Source of the DNA: Flavobacterium sp. Root420
Lineage (GTDB): Bacteria > Bacteroidota > Bacteroidia > Flavobacteriales > Flavobacteriaceae
DNA length: 64,000 nt
Direction: 5' to 3'
Assembly: GCF_001427905.1 (NCBI RefSeq)
Contig: NZ_LMEF01000001.1
Span: forward strand, 558,394-622,393
In this document: piece after piece, positions 55,976-64,000 of the stretch
Layout: every line of letters begins with the position of its first letter
How positions within the stretch are numbered: the stretch's first letter is position 1
Position numbers and translations under genes: made by a program
Notes under the pieces: model-generated
What the model saw: the letters and a program-made list of their open reading frames with translations, nothing else
Database searches by the model: none
What the model was told of the DNA's origin: nothing

Positions 55976-56803
55976 ATGAATGAAATTATTTCTTATTTCA
56001 GTACGATTCCGTCTTCTCACCGCAGTTTAATTTTGGTTGGAGGAATAACTATTTTTTGGCTAATCGAAAATACTTTTCCGCTATTCCAGATGCAATACAA
56101 AAAATGGCATCATGCCGGAATCAACTTTTTCCTGACATTTACTACAATTATTGTCAATTTTGTTTTGGCCTTTGTCTTAATTAAAACAGCTGACTGGACG
56201 ACTGAAAATCATTTCGGAATTCTGCAATGGCTGCCTGAACTTCCAATTTGGCTGTATACCATTATTGGTTTACTTCTGTTAGATTTAATTGGTGCGTATC
56301 TTGCACATTTTGTTCAGCATAAAATAAAAATGCTTTGGCGTTTTCATCTTATTCATCATACTGATACCTGGATTGATACTACAACAGCAAACAGACATCA
56401 TCCTGGCGAGAGCATCATTCGTTTTTTATTTACAACTGCAGGCGTCCTAATTGTAGGAAGTCCAATGTGGATGGTTTTTCTATATCAATCCTTATCTGTT
56501 GTAGCTTCTCAATTCAATCATGCCAACATTTCACTACCTGACAAATTAGATGTCTTCCTGAGTTATTTCATCGTTTCTCCTAATATGCATAAAGTTCATC
56601 ATCATTACGTTTTACCTTATACAGATAGTAATTATGGAAATATTTTCTCTGTTTGGGATCGGCTTTTTGGCACTTTTACCACATTGCCCAAAGAAGAATT
56701 AATTTACGGAGTTGATACACATATGGCACCCGAAGAGCATAACAAATTGAAAAATTTATTGCAAATTCCGTTTCAAAAATCAAAATCAATAAAAAACACT
56801 TAA
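55976..56803 (+). CDS. sterol desaturase/fatty acid hydroxylase-family membrane protein
   Basis: The 275-aa membrane protein has the di-iron His motifs of the family: HFVQHKIKMLWRFHLIHHTD, NRHHPGE and HKVHHHY (about 205). Four or so hydrophobic helices precede and interleave them. Family members hydroxylate or desaturate sterols, carotenoids or fatty acids; bacterial ones are often of unknown substrate. It is a single gene between two terminators. Confidence 0.87.
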   Translation: MNEIISYFSTIPSSHRSLILVGGITIFWLIENTFPLFQMQYKKWHHAGINFFLTFTTIIVNFVLAFVLIKTADWTTENHFGILQWLPELPIWLYTIIGLLLLDLIGAYLAHFVQHKIKMLWRFHLIHHTDTWIDTTTANRHHPGESIIRFLFTTAGVLIVGSPMWMVFLYQSLSVVASQFNHANISLPDKLDVFLSYFIVSPNMHKVHHHYVLPYTDSNYGNIFSVWDRLFGTFTTLPKEELIYGVDTHMAPEEHNKLKNLLQIPFQKSKSIKNT

Positions 56804-56923
56804 AATCATTAAAAAAAATATCACAGATCGAACCAACTAATTATTTTTTTTATTAATATTGATACTTAAATTGAAAATCAATCTATTAATCATTAACCCC
56901 TATTTTGAATTAATTTTCACGTG

Positions 56924-57202
56924 ATGAAAAAGAGTAACCGCAAAGAGTTGAGCTGGGAACAAACGGAAAAACTTGTTTCGTTAGCCTTGGAAGAAAGAAA
57001 TCCATTTGAAATTATTAAAAAAGAATTTGGATTGGCAGAAAAAGAAGTTTTGGAAATCATGAAAAAGAAAATGCCGCTTGAAAAATTTGAAATGTGGAAA
57101 AAGAAGGCTATAGCAAATAAACCAAAACCAAAACCCGTTAAAATAGATGATTTTGATGAAGATCTGGATGGCAAATATTATATAAAAAACAAACTAGACT
57201 AA
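56924..57202 (+). CDS. TIGR03643-family small protein
   Basis: The 92-aa Lys/Glu-rich protein matches the TIGR03643 family, with KELSWEQTEKLVSLALEERNP-type helices and the segment EIIKKEFGLAEKEVLEIMKK. The family resembles a small helix-turn-helix and has no known function. I prefer the ATG at 56924 over the GTG at 56921. A good terminator follows. Confidence 0.8.
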   Translation: MKKSNRKELSWEQTEKLVSLALEERNPFEIIKKEFGLAEKEVLEIMKKKMPLEKFEMWKKKAIANKPKPKPVKIDDFDEDLDGKYYIKNKLD

Positions 57203-57207
57203 GATAG

Positions 57208-57234
57208 AACTCCTGAAATTCAGGAGTTTTTTTT
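57208..57234 (+). terminator. terminator after the TIGR03643 gene
   Basis: AACTCCTG (57208-57215) pairs with CAGGAGTT (57221-57228) around AAATT and is followed by a run of T's to 57234. Confidence 0.85.
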
Positions 57235-57302
57235 ATATTTAAAGTAGCACTGTAACAATTTCATATTTTAGCAGTCAAATACAAATAACTAAACGCGAAC
57301 AA

Positions 57303-59162
57303 ATGAAAAAAATATTTTACACCTTAGCTCTTGCTGTAACTCTTTGGAGCTGTAAAACGGGTAGTACATCAGGCGCTGCAAAAAGCAATACCGTAGATGT
57401 AAACATTAATCTTACTGATGTAAAGGATGATAAAGTCCTGGTAACGGTTACTCCTCCCGCAATTAAAACAGACGAAATTATCTACAGTATTCCAAAGACA
57501 GTTCCGGGAACTTATTCTACAGATAATTACGGTAAATATTCAGATGGTTTTAAAGCTTTTGATGCTAAAGGAAATGAATTAACTGTAAAAAGAATTGATG
57601 ATAATTCCTGGTCAATTGCTAATGCTAAAACATTAAAAAAGATCACTTATTTAGTTGGAGATACTTTTGACACTGAAAAAGGAGCTGGTTTTGGAGGTGG
57701 AGATGTTTTTTCTCCGGCCGGAACTAATATCAATGCAGGAGTTAACTTCATGGTGAATACGCACGGTTTTGTAGGTTATTTTAAAGATAAACTAGATGTA
57801 CCATATAATGTTACAATTACGCATCCTGAAACATTATGGGGAGCAACTTCAATGACTGATGAAGATGCCAGCAAAACAAGTGACGTTTTTAAAACTTCTC
57901 GCTATGCTGTTTTGGTAGAAAATCCAATTATGTATTCTAAACCAGATTATACTACATTCAACGTTAATGGTATGGATATTTTGATTGCTGTTTATTCTCC
58001 AACAGGAAAATTTACTGCTGAAAGCATTACTCCGGAAATGAAAACGATGATGACGGCACAGAAAAACTTTTTAGGAAAAGTAAATTCTACTAAAAAATAT
58101 ACTGTTTTATTGTATTTATCAAGCATGGCTAAAGATGATGCACATGGTTTTGGAGCATTAGAACACCCAACAGCTACTACTGTTGTCTTACCGGAATCTA
58201 TGCCAAAAGAAAAATTGGTAGAATCTATGAAAGATGTAGTTTCTCATGAATTTTTCCATATTGTAACCCCATTAACTATTCACTCAAAAGAAATTCAGTT
58301 TTTTGATTACAATGATCCAAAAATGTCAGAGCATTTATGGATGTATGAAGGTGTAACAGAATACTTCGCAAACCTTTTCCAAATCAATCAGGGATTAATT
58401 AATGAAGGGGAATTTTACACGCGAATTGCCGATAAAATTGAGCAGGCAAAAACATTGGATGACACTATGTCTTTTACTAAAATGAGTGCTAATGTTCTAC
58501 AAGAACCTTATAAAGATCAATATTTAAATGTATACCAAAAAGGAGCTTTAATAGGTATGTGCATTGATATTATTATCAGAGAAAAAAGCAACGGAGAAAG
58601 AGGAATTCTTGATTTAATGCACAAATTATCTGATGAGTATGGTATCGAAAAACCATTTAACGATAACGAACTTTTCGCAAAAATTACACAATTGACTTAT
58701 CCTGAAGTTGGTGAATTCCTAACTAAATATGTTGCCGGAACAACACCAATCCCTTACGATTTTTATTTGGCTAAAGTTGGCGTAACTAAATCTTCTGAGA
58801 AAAAAGCAGGATCAATTTTCATTAAAGGACAAACTCCATATATTGGTGTAGACAAAGCAACTAAAGCAATAAGTGTGCGTCCTGATATTGACTTAAACGT
58901 ATTCTTTACTAATTTAAATCTTAAAGCTGGTGATGGAATTGTTTCTATTAACGATAAAGTTTACAACTTAGACAATATTTATGATTTAATTGGAGAAAGT
59001 GAAAACTGGAAAGATAACGATCCTATTACAGTTAAAATAAAACGTGCTGGTGCTGAACAAACCATTAAAGGAACTGTAAAAGTCCCTTTTGAAGAAACAG
59101 AAACTTTTAAAGCTACAGATGCTTCAAAAGAGAAGCTTAAAAATGCATGGTTGAAAGGATAA
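57303..59162 (+). CDS. M61-family metallopeptidase lipoprotein
   Basis: The 619-aa predicted lipoprotein (LWSCKTGS, Cys17) is a peptidase of the M61 glycyl aminopeptidase family. The zinc site is HEFFH (315-319) with the third ligand Glu349 in MYEGVTEYFAN. A PDZ-like domain (about 510-590, with GIVSINDKVYNLDNIYDLIGE) follows, as usual in the family. It probably acts on peptides in the periplasm or on the outer membrane. It is a monocistronic gene with its own terminator. Confidence 0.93.
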   Translation: MKKIFYTLALAVTLWSCKTGSTSGAAKSNTVDVNINLTDVKDDKVLVTVTPPAIKTDEIIYSIPKTVPGTYSTDNYGKYSDGFKAFDAKGNELTVKRIDDNSWSIANAKTLKKITYLVGDTFDTEKGAGFGGGDVFSPAGTNINAGVNFMVNTHGFVGYFKDKLDVPYNVTITHPETLWGATSMTDEDASKTSDVFKTSRYAVLVENPIMYSKPDYTTFNVNGMDILIAVYSPTGKFTAESITPEMKTMMTAQKNFLGKVNSTKKYTVLLYLSSMAKDDAHGFGALEHPTATTVVLPESMPKEKLVESMKDVVSHEFFHIVTPLTIHSKEIQFFDYNDPKMSEHLWMYEGVTEYFANLFQINQGLINEGEFYTRIADKIEQAKTLDDTMSFTKMSANVLQEPYKDQYLNVYQKGALIGMCIDIIIREKSNGERGILDLMHKLSDEYGIEKPFNDNELFAKITQLTYPEVGEFLTKYVAGTTPIPYDFYLAKVGVTKSSEKKAGSIFIKGQTPYIGVDKATKAISVRPDIDLNVFFTNLNLKAGDGIVSINDKVYNLDNIYDLIGESENWKDNDPITVKIKRAGAEQTIKGTVKVPFEETETFKATDASKEKLKNAWLKG

Positions 59163-59183
59163 TTTTTTAGACCTTAAATATAA

Positions 59184-59213
59184 AAAAAACCGACAAGTGA
59201 TTGTCGGTTTTTT
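59184..59213. terminator. terminator after the M61 gene
   Basis: AAAAAACCGACAA (59184-59196) pairs with TTGTCGGTTTTTT (59201-59213) around GTGA. The A/T flanks allow use by both convergent genes. Confidence 0.85.
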
Positions 59214-59272
59214 TTATGGTATACGTTTGCTTGTCATCTTGACGAAGGAGAAATCACACAAAATGTGACTAA

Positions 59273-59716
59273 TTATTTCTTCAGTGGAAATTTCCAGTCA
59301 AACTCATCTTTTTCATTAATAATTGCACCTACTTCAAACTTCACTACTTCATCAAATTCAGTTTGAAGAATAAACCAGTTTTCTTCATTAAAATAGTTTT
59401 CGAAAGTATCAAAAGTTTCCTGAGTGTATTTGGTAATTCCTTTTGTCACTAAATCTTTCTTTACATCTGCAATTTTTCTACCGATTATTTTGAATCCAAA
59501 AACTTCAAGATCATTGCTTGATGCTACTAAATAACCTAATTTCAAGTCTTCTTCCTCATAAAATGTTAATCTGATTTTATGTGAATTGTACACAAAAATA
59601 ACATTGTCATCTTCGTCTTTGTAATTTTTATCAGGTTTGCCAAAAACGGCCGTAACATCATTTTGCTTCATTCCGAAAAGCAATTTATCAATTCCTGATT
59701 TTAGGTTTATTTTCAT
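59273..59716 (-). CDS. hypothetical cytoplasmic protein
   Basis: The 147-aa protein has no signal peptide and no domain that I can name. It has the pattern GMKQNDVTAVFGKPDKNYKD at the start and alternating acidic and aromatic residues after it, like small SMI1/KNR4-style or 'knotted' proteins, but without a clear match. I chose the ATG at 59716. The longer frame to 59764 adds residues without conservation signals. Confidence 0.65.
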   Translation of the reverse strand: MKINLKSGIDKLLFGMKQNDVTAVFGKPDKNYKDEDDNVIFVYNSHKIRLTFYEEEDLKLGYLVASSNDLEVFGFKIIGRKIADVKKDLVTKGITKYTQETFDTFENYFNEENWFILQTEFDEVVKFEVGAIINEKDEFDWKFPLKK

Positions 59717-59806
59717 ATGGATATCATTAAATTTTGAAATGCAAATTTCGTGAAGTTTTTGCAAACTCTGTTATGTTTAGCTTTTATTATTTTTTCGCCA
59801 CGAATC

Positions 59807-59833
59807 CTCCAAGGTTTTCAAAACCTTGCAGGA
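59807..59833. repeat. short palindromic repeat (CCAAGGTTTTCAAAACCTTG)
   Basis: CAAGGTTTT pairs with AAAACCTTG; CGCCACGAATC just before it resembles the GCCAC element at 4973 and 45886. It sits between the GH92 gene and the upstream hypothetical gene and may act as a terminator for GH92. Confidence 0.5.
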
Positions 59834-59861
59834 AGTCAAAATTAACCTGTTGATACATAAT

Positions 59862-62189
59862 CTAGTAATTCTTCTTATTAGCTTTTGCACTCATATAAAA
59901 CGTGATTTTTCCTCCATTCATAACATCTGCATGTTTTAAGAAAGGTTTGGAAAGTTCTTTTCCGTTTAAAAGCACTTTGCTCACAAACACATTTTTATCA
60001 GATTGGTTTACGGTTTCAACTTCGAATTTCTTTCCGTTTTCTAAATTAAAAACAGCATTTTTAACCAAGGGACTTCCTAACGCATATTCATCAGATCCCG
60101 GTGCAACCGGATAAAAGCCTAAACTACTAAAAATATACCAGGCACTCATTTGTCCAAAATCATCATTTCCGCCTAAACCATCAGCTCCATTTCGGTACAT
60201 TTTTTTCAGAATCATTCTGATTTTGTCTTGTGCTTTCCAAGGTGAATTTGTCCAATTGTATAAATAAACTACGTGATGTGAAGGTTCATTTCCGTGGACA
60301 TAATTCCCGATGATTCCTTCTCTGGTAATATCCTCTGTATTTTCAAAATATTTGTCCGGCAAATGCATATTGAACAACGAATCTAATCGAACATTAAATT
60401 TATCATTTCCACCCATCATTTTAATCATTTCAGCTGGATCTTGCGGTACGTACAAGCTGTAATTCCACGAATTTCCTTCGATGAAACCTTGTCCGTGTGT
60501 GTCTAAAGGATCAAACTCTTTTTTGAAAGTTCCGTCATTTAGTTTAGGTCGCATGAAACCCGTTTTGGCATCGTAAACATTTTTATAATTTTTAGATCTT
60601 TCAATAAACTCCTTATAAATTTCTGTTTTACCTAATTTCCTGGCAGCCTGAGCAATCGCCCAGTCATCATACGCATATTCTAAAGTTTTAGAAACTGAAG
60701 AACCATTTTTATCTTCAGGAATATAACCCATTCTCATATAATATTCCAATCCGTCATAATATAGTACTTTTGCCGTGTTTACACAAGCCTGAAGCGCCTT
60801 TTCAGTATCGAAATTGATATTGCCTTTTACAATCGCATCTGCCACAACAGAAACCGAATGATATCCAATCATACACCAATTTTCATTGGCATAATGCGAC
60901 CAGATAGGCAACATTTTATGTACACTTTGGTCTGAATGTGCAAGCATCGAACTCACCATGTCTGAATTTCTCGTTGGCTGTACAATATTAAAAAAGGGAT
61001 GCAAAGCTCTGTAAGTATCCCAAAGCGAATAACTGGTGTAATTTTTAAAGTTTTCGGCTTTATGCACGTTCATATCCAAACCTTTATAATTTCCATCCAG
61101 ATCCATATATTCTGTTGGTCCTAAAAAAGCGTGATACATCGCAGTGTAAAAATTCACATAATCTTCTTTTTGAATGGCTTCAATTTGAATTTTATTTAGT
61201 TCATTATTCCAGATTTCCTGACTTTGTTTTTTTACTTTTTCAAAATCCCAGTCCGGAACTTCTTTCTTCATATTTTCTAATGCTCCGGCAGAACTTACTG
61301 GAGACAAAGCCATTTTTATCTTGATTTTCTCTCCTTCTTCAGTATTAAAATCAAAAAACAATTTTAAGTTTTGACCTGCCATTTCAGGGAAATTTTTGGT
61401 TTGATCAAATCTCCCCCAAAAACCTCTGTACACACTTTTTTCCTGCGCAGCCTGTCCGTAGCTTTTAATTGGTTTACTAAAAGACATGGCAAAATAAACC
61501 GTTCTGGTTCTTGCCCAGCCATTTGTCTGACGGTATCCGGTAATTAAAGTATCGTTTTCAACACGAACAAATGTCCATACATTCTTTTTATCGTAATTGT
61601 AAATTCCAGAAGTTAAGTCCAAAATAATATGTGCTTCATCTGATTTCGGAAAAGTGTATTGATGCATTCCGACACGCGTTGTAGCTGTAAGCTCTGCCTT
61701 AATCTTATGATCTTCTAAAAGAACGCTGTAATAGGCTGGTTCTGCTTTTTCTGTAGAATGCGAAAATGCTGAACGATATCCCGAATGTGGCTTTGAAGCT
61801 ACTCCCGGATTTAATTGGAGTTTACCGGTTGTTGGCATGATTAAAAAATCGCCTAAATCAGAATGCCCGGTGCCGCTAAAATGGGTATGGCTGAAGCCTA
61901 CAATTGTTTTGTCTTCGTATTGATATCCGGCACAATATTTATAGACCTCACCATTATATTTTCTATTTAAGCCGTAGGCAATCGTATCAGTTTCCGGACT
62001 TAATTGCACACTCCCAAAAGGTACTGTCGCACCAGGATAAGTGTGCCCCATTTTTGCAGTACCGATCATTGGATCTACGTACTGAATCAAGTTTCGTTTT
62101 TCAGTATTTTTTTTCTGTGCATTGGAAGCGTATCCAAGCATTAAAAATGATAATCCAAAAAGAAACCTTTGGTAATTTATTCTATTCAT
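59862..62189 (-). CDS. GH92 exo-alpha-mannosidase
   Basis: The 775-aa exported enzyme (signal peptide ending near YASNAQ) belongs to GH92, calcium-dependent exo-alpha-mannosidases active on N-glycans and fungal mannan. Diagnostic parts are VDPMIGTAKMGHTYPGATVPFG at the N-terminus, GFSHTHFSGTGH, and near the end GNDDFGQMSAWYIFSSLGFYP, which carries the catalytic acids. It is not next to a SusCD pair, so it may work with enzymes elsewhere. A link with the GH35/GH109 locus 26 kb away is possible but not shown. Confidence 0.93.
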   Translation of the reverse strand: MNRINYQRFLFGLSFLMLGYASNAQKKNTEKRNLIQYVDPMIGTAKMGHTYPGATVPFGSVQLSPETDTIAYGLNRKYNGEVYKYCAGYQYEDKTIVGFSHTHFSGTGHSDLGDFLIMPTTGKLQLNPGVASKPHSGYRSAFSHSTEKAEPAYYSVLLEDHKIKAELTATTRVGMHQYTFPKSDEAHIILDLTSGIYNYDKKNVWTFVRVENDTLITGYRQTNGWARTRTVYFAMSFSKPIKSYGQAAQEKSVYRGFWGRFDQTKNFPEMAGQNLKLFFDFNTEEGEKIKIKMALSPVSSAGALENMKKEVPDWDFEKVKKQSQEIWNNELNKIQIEAIQKEDYVNFYTAMYHAFLGPTEYMDLDGNYKGLDMNVHKAENFKNYTSYSLWDTYRALHPFFNIVQPTRNSDMVSSMLAHSDQSVHKMLPIWSHYANENWCMIGYHSVSVVADAIVKGNINFDTEKALQACVNTAKVLYYDGLEYYMRMGYIPEDKNGSSVSKTLEYAYDDWAIAQAARKLGKTEIYKEFIERSKNYKNVYDAKTGFMRPKLNDGTFKKEFDPLDTHGQGFIEGNSWNYSLYVPQDPAEMIKMMGGNDKFNVRLDSLFNMHLPDKYFENTEDITREGIIGNYVHGNEPSHHVVYLYNWTNSPWKAQDKIRMILKKMYRNGADGLGGNDDFGQMSAWYIFSSLGFYPVAPGSDEYALGSPLVKNAVFNLENGKKFEVETVNQSDKNVFVSKVLLNGKELSKPFLKHADVMNGGKITFYMSAKANKKNY

Positions 62190-62369
62190 CGGGTACTTTA
62201 TTTAATCATTATTTTGTGGATAAAAACAATATCAGGTATTTACTAAAACGTTTTATCAATACTTTCAATTTAGAAAAATACAATAAAATATGCTTTTTAA
62301 AAAATATAAATTTATCGAACCTCAAAAGGTTTTTAAATATCTTTGATTTACTAATATGCAATCCCATTC

Positions 62370-62993
62370 ATGAAAAATTATATTTTCATTCTGATTCTTT
62401 TTTCTTCGACATTTAACTATGCTCAAAAAATAGAAAGTTACAGACTTACAAAAGAACAAATTATAGAACGTGAACTCGACGGTGTTTCAGATTTCCCCAT
62501 ATACAAAGCGTTTGAGTACAGTGATAAAGGAGGAGTTTATGAATTGCTTTTATGCGAAAATCAAAAAAAAATTAGTAAAAAAGATACTTTAAATACTAAA
62601 ATTCAAGCCATTTGCACAATGAACGATCATGGTGGTTTTCTTGAAAAATGGCGCATAAATGATTTACTCGAAATCACAGAACCAAAAGAAACCAATATTT
62701 GGTTTTGGACAAAATATTGCAGTACTAAAGATCTTGATGGAGATGGTTATATTGAGCCTATTATTGTTTATGGAACAAGAAATGAAAGTGACGAAATAAA
62801 ACGACTTAAAATTATTACAATTTACAAAAACAAAAAATATGTGATCCGCGCTGTCGAATGCGATTTAGACTATTGCAGAAGTTTTAAAAAAGATGCGAAC
62901 TGGAATTTATTGCCACAGAAAATAAAGATTTTTGTAGATAAATTAGTTGAGAAAATAAGGCAGGATCAGGGATTATTATTGAAAGATGGGTAG
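62370..62993 (+). CDS. M949_RS01915-like exported protein
   Basis: The 207-aa protein has a signal peptide (MKNYIFILILFSSTFNYAQ). It resembles the Bacteroidota family known from Riemerella (M949_RS01915, named for an effect on surface polysaccharide), with the recurring KWRINDLLEI, NIWFWTKYCSTKDLDGDGYIEP and IIVYGTRNE segments. The biochemical role is not established. It is encoded alone after the GH92 gene in the opposite direction. Confidence 0.6.
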   Translation: MKNYIFILILFSSTFNYAQKIESYRLTKEQIIERELDGVSDFPIYKAFEYSDKGGVYELLLCENQKKISKKDTLNTKIQAICTMNDHGGFLEKWRINDLLEITEPKETNIWFWTKYCSTKDLDGDGYIEPIIVYGTRNESDEIKRLKIITIYKNKKYVIRAVECDLDYCRSFKKDANWNLLPQKIKIFVDKLVEKIRQDQGLLLKDG

Positions 62994-63127
62994 GTTTCTC
63001 TTTCCCGTTAATTGCTGGCTTAGTTGAATTATCATTTTTGATATATTTTTGTTTAGACAAAATAACCTTTTTTATAATTTTTAAATAGCTAGTAGCTGGA
63101 GACATCAATTTAGCTAACATCGAACTC

Positions 63128-63775
63128 ATGAAATCACTTACACTCTTTTTATCAATTTTGATATTTGCTACTTCTAGCTGCCAAAAGAAAAATATTGAAA
63201 ATAATAAAAATGAATTTGAAGGAAAAATTACATATGAAATTTCTGTTGTGTCGAAGACAAATAACATTTCTACAGAAGATCTCCAAAAAATATATGGTAC
63301 CAGAATGACAAAGTACTTTAAAGAAGGTAACTTCAAAATGTCATATAATGGTGAAGACATAAAAACGATATATTTTATCAAAAATGACAATAAGGAATAT
63401 GATTATCGAAATGGTATTGACACGCTTTTTGTTACACCTTATAATAATGAAAGCCGACAATTAATTAATTCCAAATTTGAAAAGTCTGAAAAAATAATTC
63501 TTAACCGAAAATGTAAATTGTTAATTCATGAATTGGAGGATACTAAGAATTCTTATTGGTACGATCCTTCATTATATATAAACCCGGAAAACTACAAAGA
63601 CAGTAAATTTAGTTTTACTGATTTATATTTTGAGCAAGCAAAAGCACCTTGGTTAAAATATAAATATGATGGAAAAAATATTGCGATAACATATACCGCA
63701 ATTCAAATAAGTGAGGAAAAACTAGACAATAATACATTTCATTTGCCTGATTTACCAAAGATTTACTATCATTAA
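63128..63775 (+). CDS. hypothetical lipoprotein
   Basis: This 215-aa predicted lipoprotein (FATSSCQKKN, Cys18) has a beta-rich body of the type EFEGKITYEISV, as in GLPGLI/DUF4412-like Bacteroidota proteins, but no clear match. It ends with a Leu/Pro-rich FHLPDLPKIYYH. Function is unknown. It is followed by the convergent acetyltransferase. Confidence 0.65.
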   Translation: MKSLTLFLSILIFATSSCQKKNIENNKNEFEGKITYEISVVSKTNNISTEDLQKIYGTRMTKYFKEGNFKMSYNGEDIKTIYFIKNDNKEYDYRNGIDTLFVTPYNNESRQLINSKFEKSEKIILNRKCKLLIHELEDTKNSYWYDPSLYINPENYKDSKFSFTDLYFEQAKAPWLKYKYDGKNIAITYTAIQISEEKLDNNTFHLPDLPKIYYH

Positions 63776-63780
63776 TTCAA

Positions 63781-64000
63781 TTATAATTTCCTTCTTAAAT
63801 TTTCCTTAACCTCATCAAACCATTCGTCTTTAAGAATACTTAAAACTATAGAATCGCGACGAACTTCGCTATTTGTGGTTGGCATGTGGCTCCTTAAAAC
63901 ACCCTCGACTTTACAGCCAATGCTTTTCATTGCAGCAATACTTCTTTTGTTGCTGTTGTCTGCGCGAAATTCTACTCTTTCTAATCCAAGAGTTTCAAAA
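63781..64000 (-). CDS. GNAT-family N-acetyltransferase (partial, N-terminus outside window)
   Basis: Reading leftward from the window end, 73 codons are open to the TAA at 63781-63783. They encode FETLGLERVEFRADNSNKRS and a following IAAMKSIGCKVEGVLRSHM, the acetyl-CoA-binding end of a RimJ/RimL-type GNAT acetyltransferase. The active acceptor and the start are outside the window. Confidence 0.85.
   Translation of the reverse strand, partial: FETLGLERVEFRADNSNKRSIAAMKSIGCKVEGVLRSHMPTTNSEVRRDSIVLSILKDEWFDEVKENLRRKL

Noticed and set aside
59862-62189. GH92 gene as part of the 5114-33974 glycan locus
   Set aside because: It is 26 kb away, on the opposite strand, with no SusCD partner and no LacI operator found near it.
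61904-62416. 170-aa open frame on the + strand overlapping the GH92 gene
   Set aside because: It is antisense to a well-supported GH92 start and has no signal peptide or known domain; it is a shadow frame.

Overview
The window is AT-rich bacterial DNA from a Bacteroidota member, most likely a Flavobacterium close to F. johnsoniae. The evidence is a SusC/SusD pair, a GldI gliding-motility lipoprotein, many SPI and lipoprotein signal peptides, almost no Shine-Dalgarno sites, TTG-N20-TAnnTTTG-type promoters, and gene orders such as pyrG-yidC. No rRNA, tRNA, CRISPR array, IS element or phage gene was seen.

Region 1 (1-4872) is housekeeping: a YwqK-like protein cut by the window edge, yidC, pyrG and a small DUF3820 gene. 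Two tandem 99-bp palindromic units lie between pyrG and DUF3820.

Region 2 (5114-33974) is a large carbohydrate utilisation locus. A leftward set encodes a GHMP sugar kinase, a nucleotidyltransferase, an MFS sugar transporter and a NagB deaminase fused to a PIG-L-type deacetylase domain. A LacI-type regulator and a CBM9-like protein sit in the middle. A rightward set encodes SusC, SusD, an arylsulfotransferase-like lipoprotein, a TsdA-like dihaem cytochrome c, a GH123-like DUF6067 protein, a DUF5107/TPR protein, an M1 aminopeptidase, a DUF5077/DUF3472 lipoprotein, a GH109-type enzyme and a GH35 beta-galactosidase. The two outward-facing transcription units share an almost identical promoter/operator module of about 86 bp in inverted orientation (10688-10770 and 13027-13110). 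Each module holds two 14-bp palindromes spaced 23 bp apart, so one LacI-family protein probably controls import, depolymerisation and cytosolic catabolism together. The enzymes suggest a host-like glycan or glycopeptide containing GalNAc or GlcNAc and galactose; this is an inference.

Region 3 (34037-40127) has OsmC, two LysM-repeat proteins (one fused to a periplasmic-binding fold) and guaA. Region 4 (40344-43668) has a pyruvate oxidase-type gene interrupted by one in-frame TAG, between two small secreted proteins, with palindromic intergenic repeats around it. Region 5 (44002-48792) has a CbpA/CbpM pair, RidA, a CLC antiporter with fluoride-type motifs and a rhomboid protease. Region 6 (48966-52947) has nrnA, gldI and two cyclophilin-FKBP fusions. 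Region 7 (53171-57202) has an EamA transporter, a DoxX-like protein, aqpZ, a GlsB-like gene preceded by two degenerate tandem copies, a sterol desaturase-family protein and a TIGR03643 protein. Region 8 (57303-64000) has an M61 peptidase, a hypothetical protein, a GH92 alpha-mannosidase, two small exported proteins and a GNAT acetyltransferase cut by the window end.
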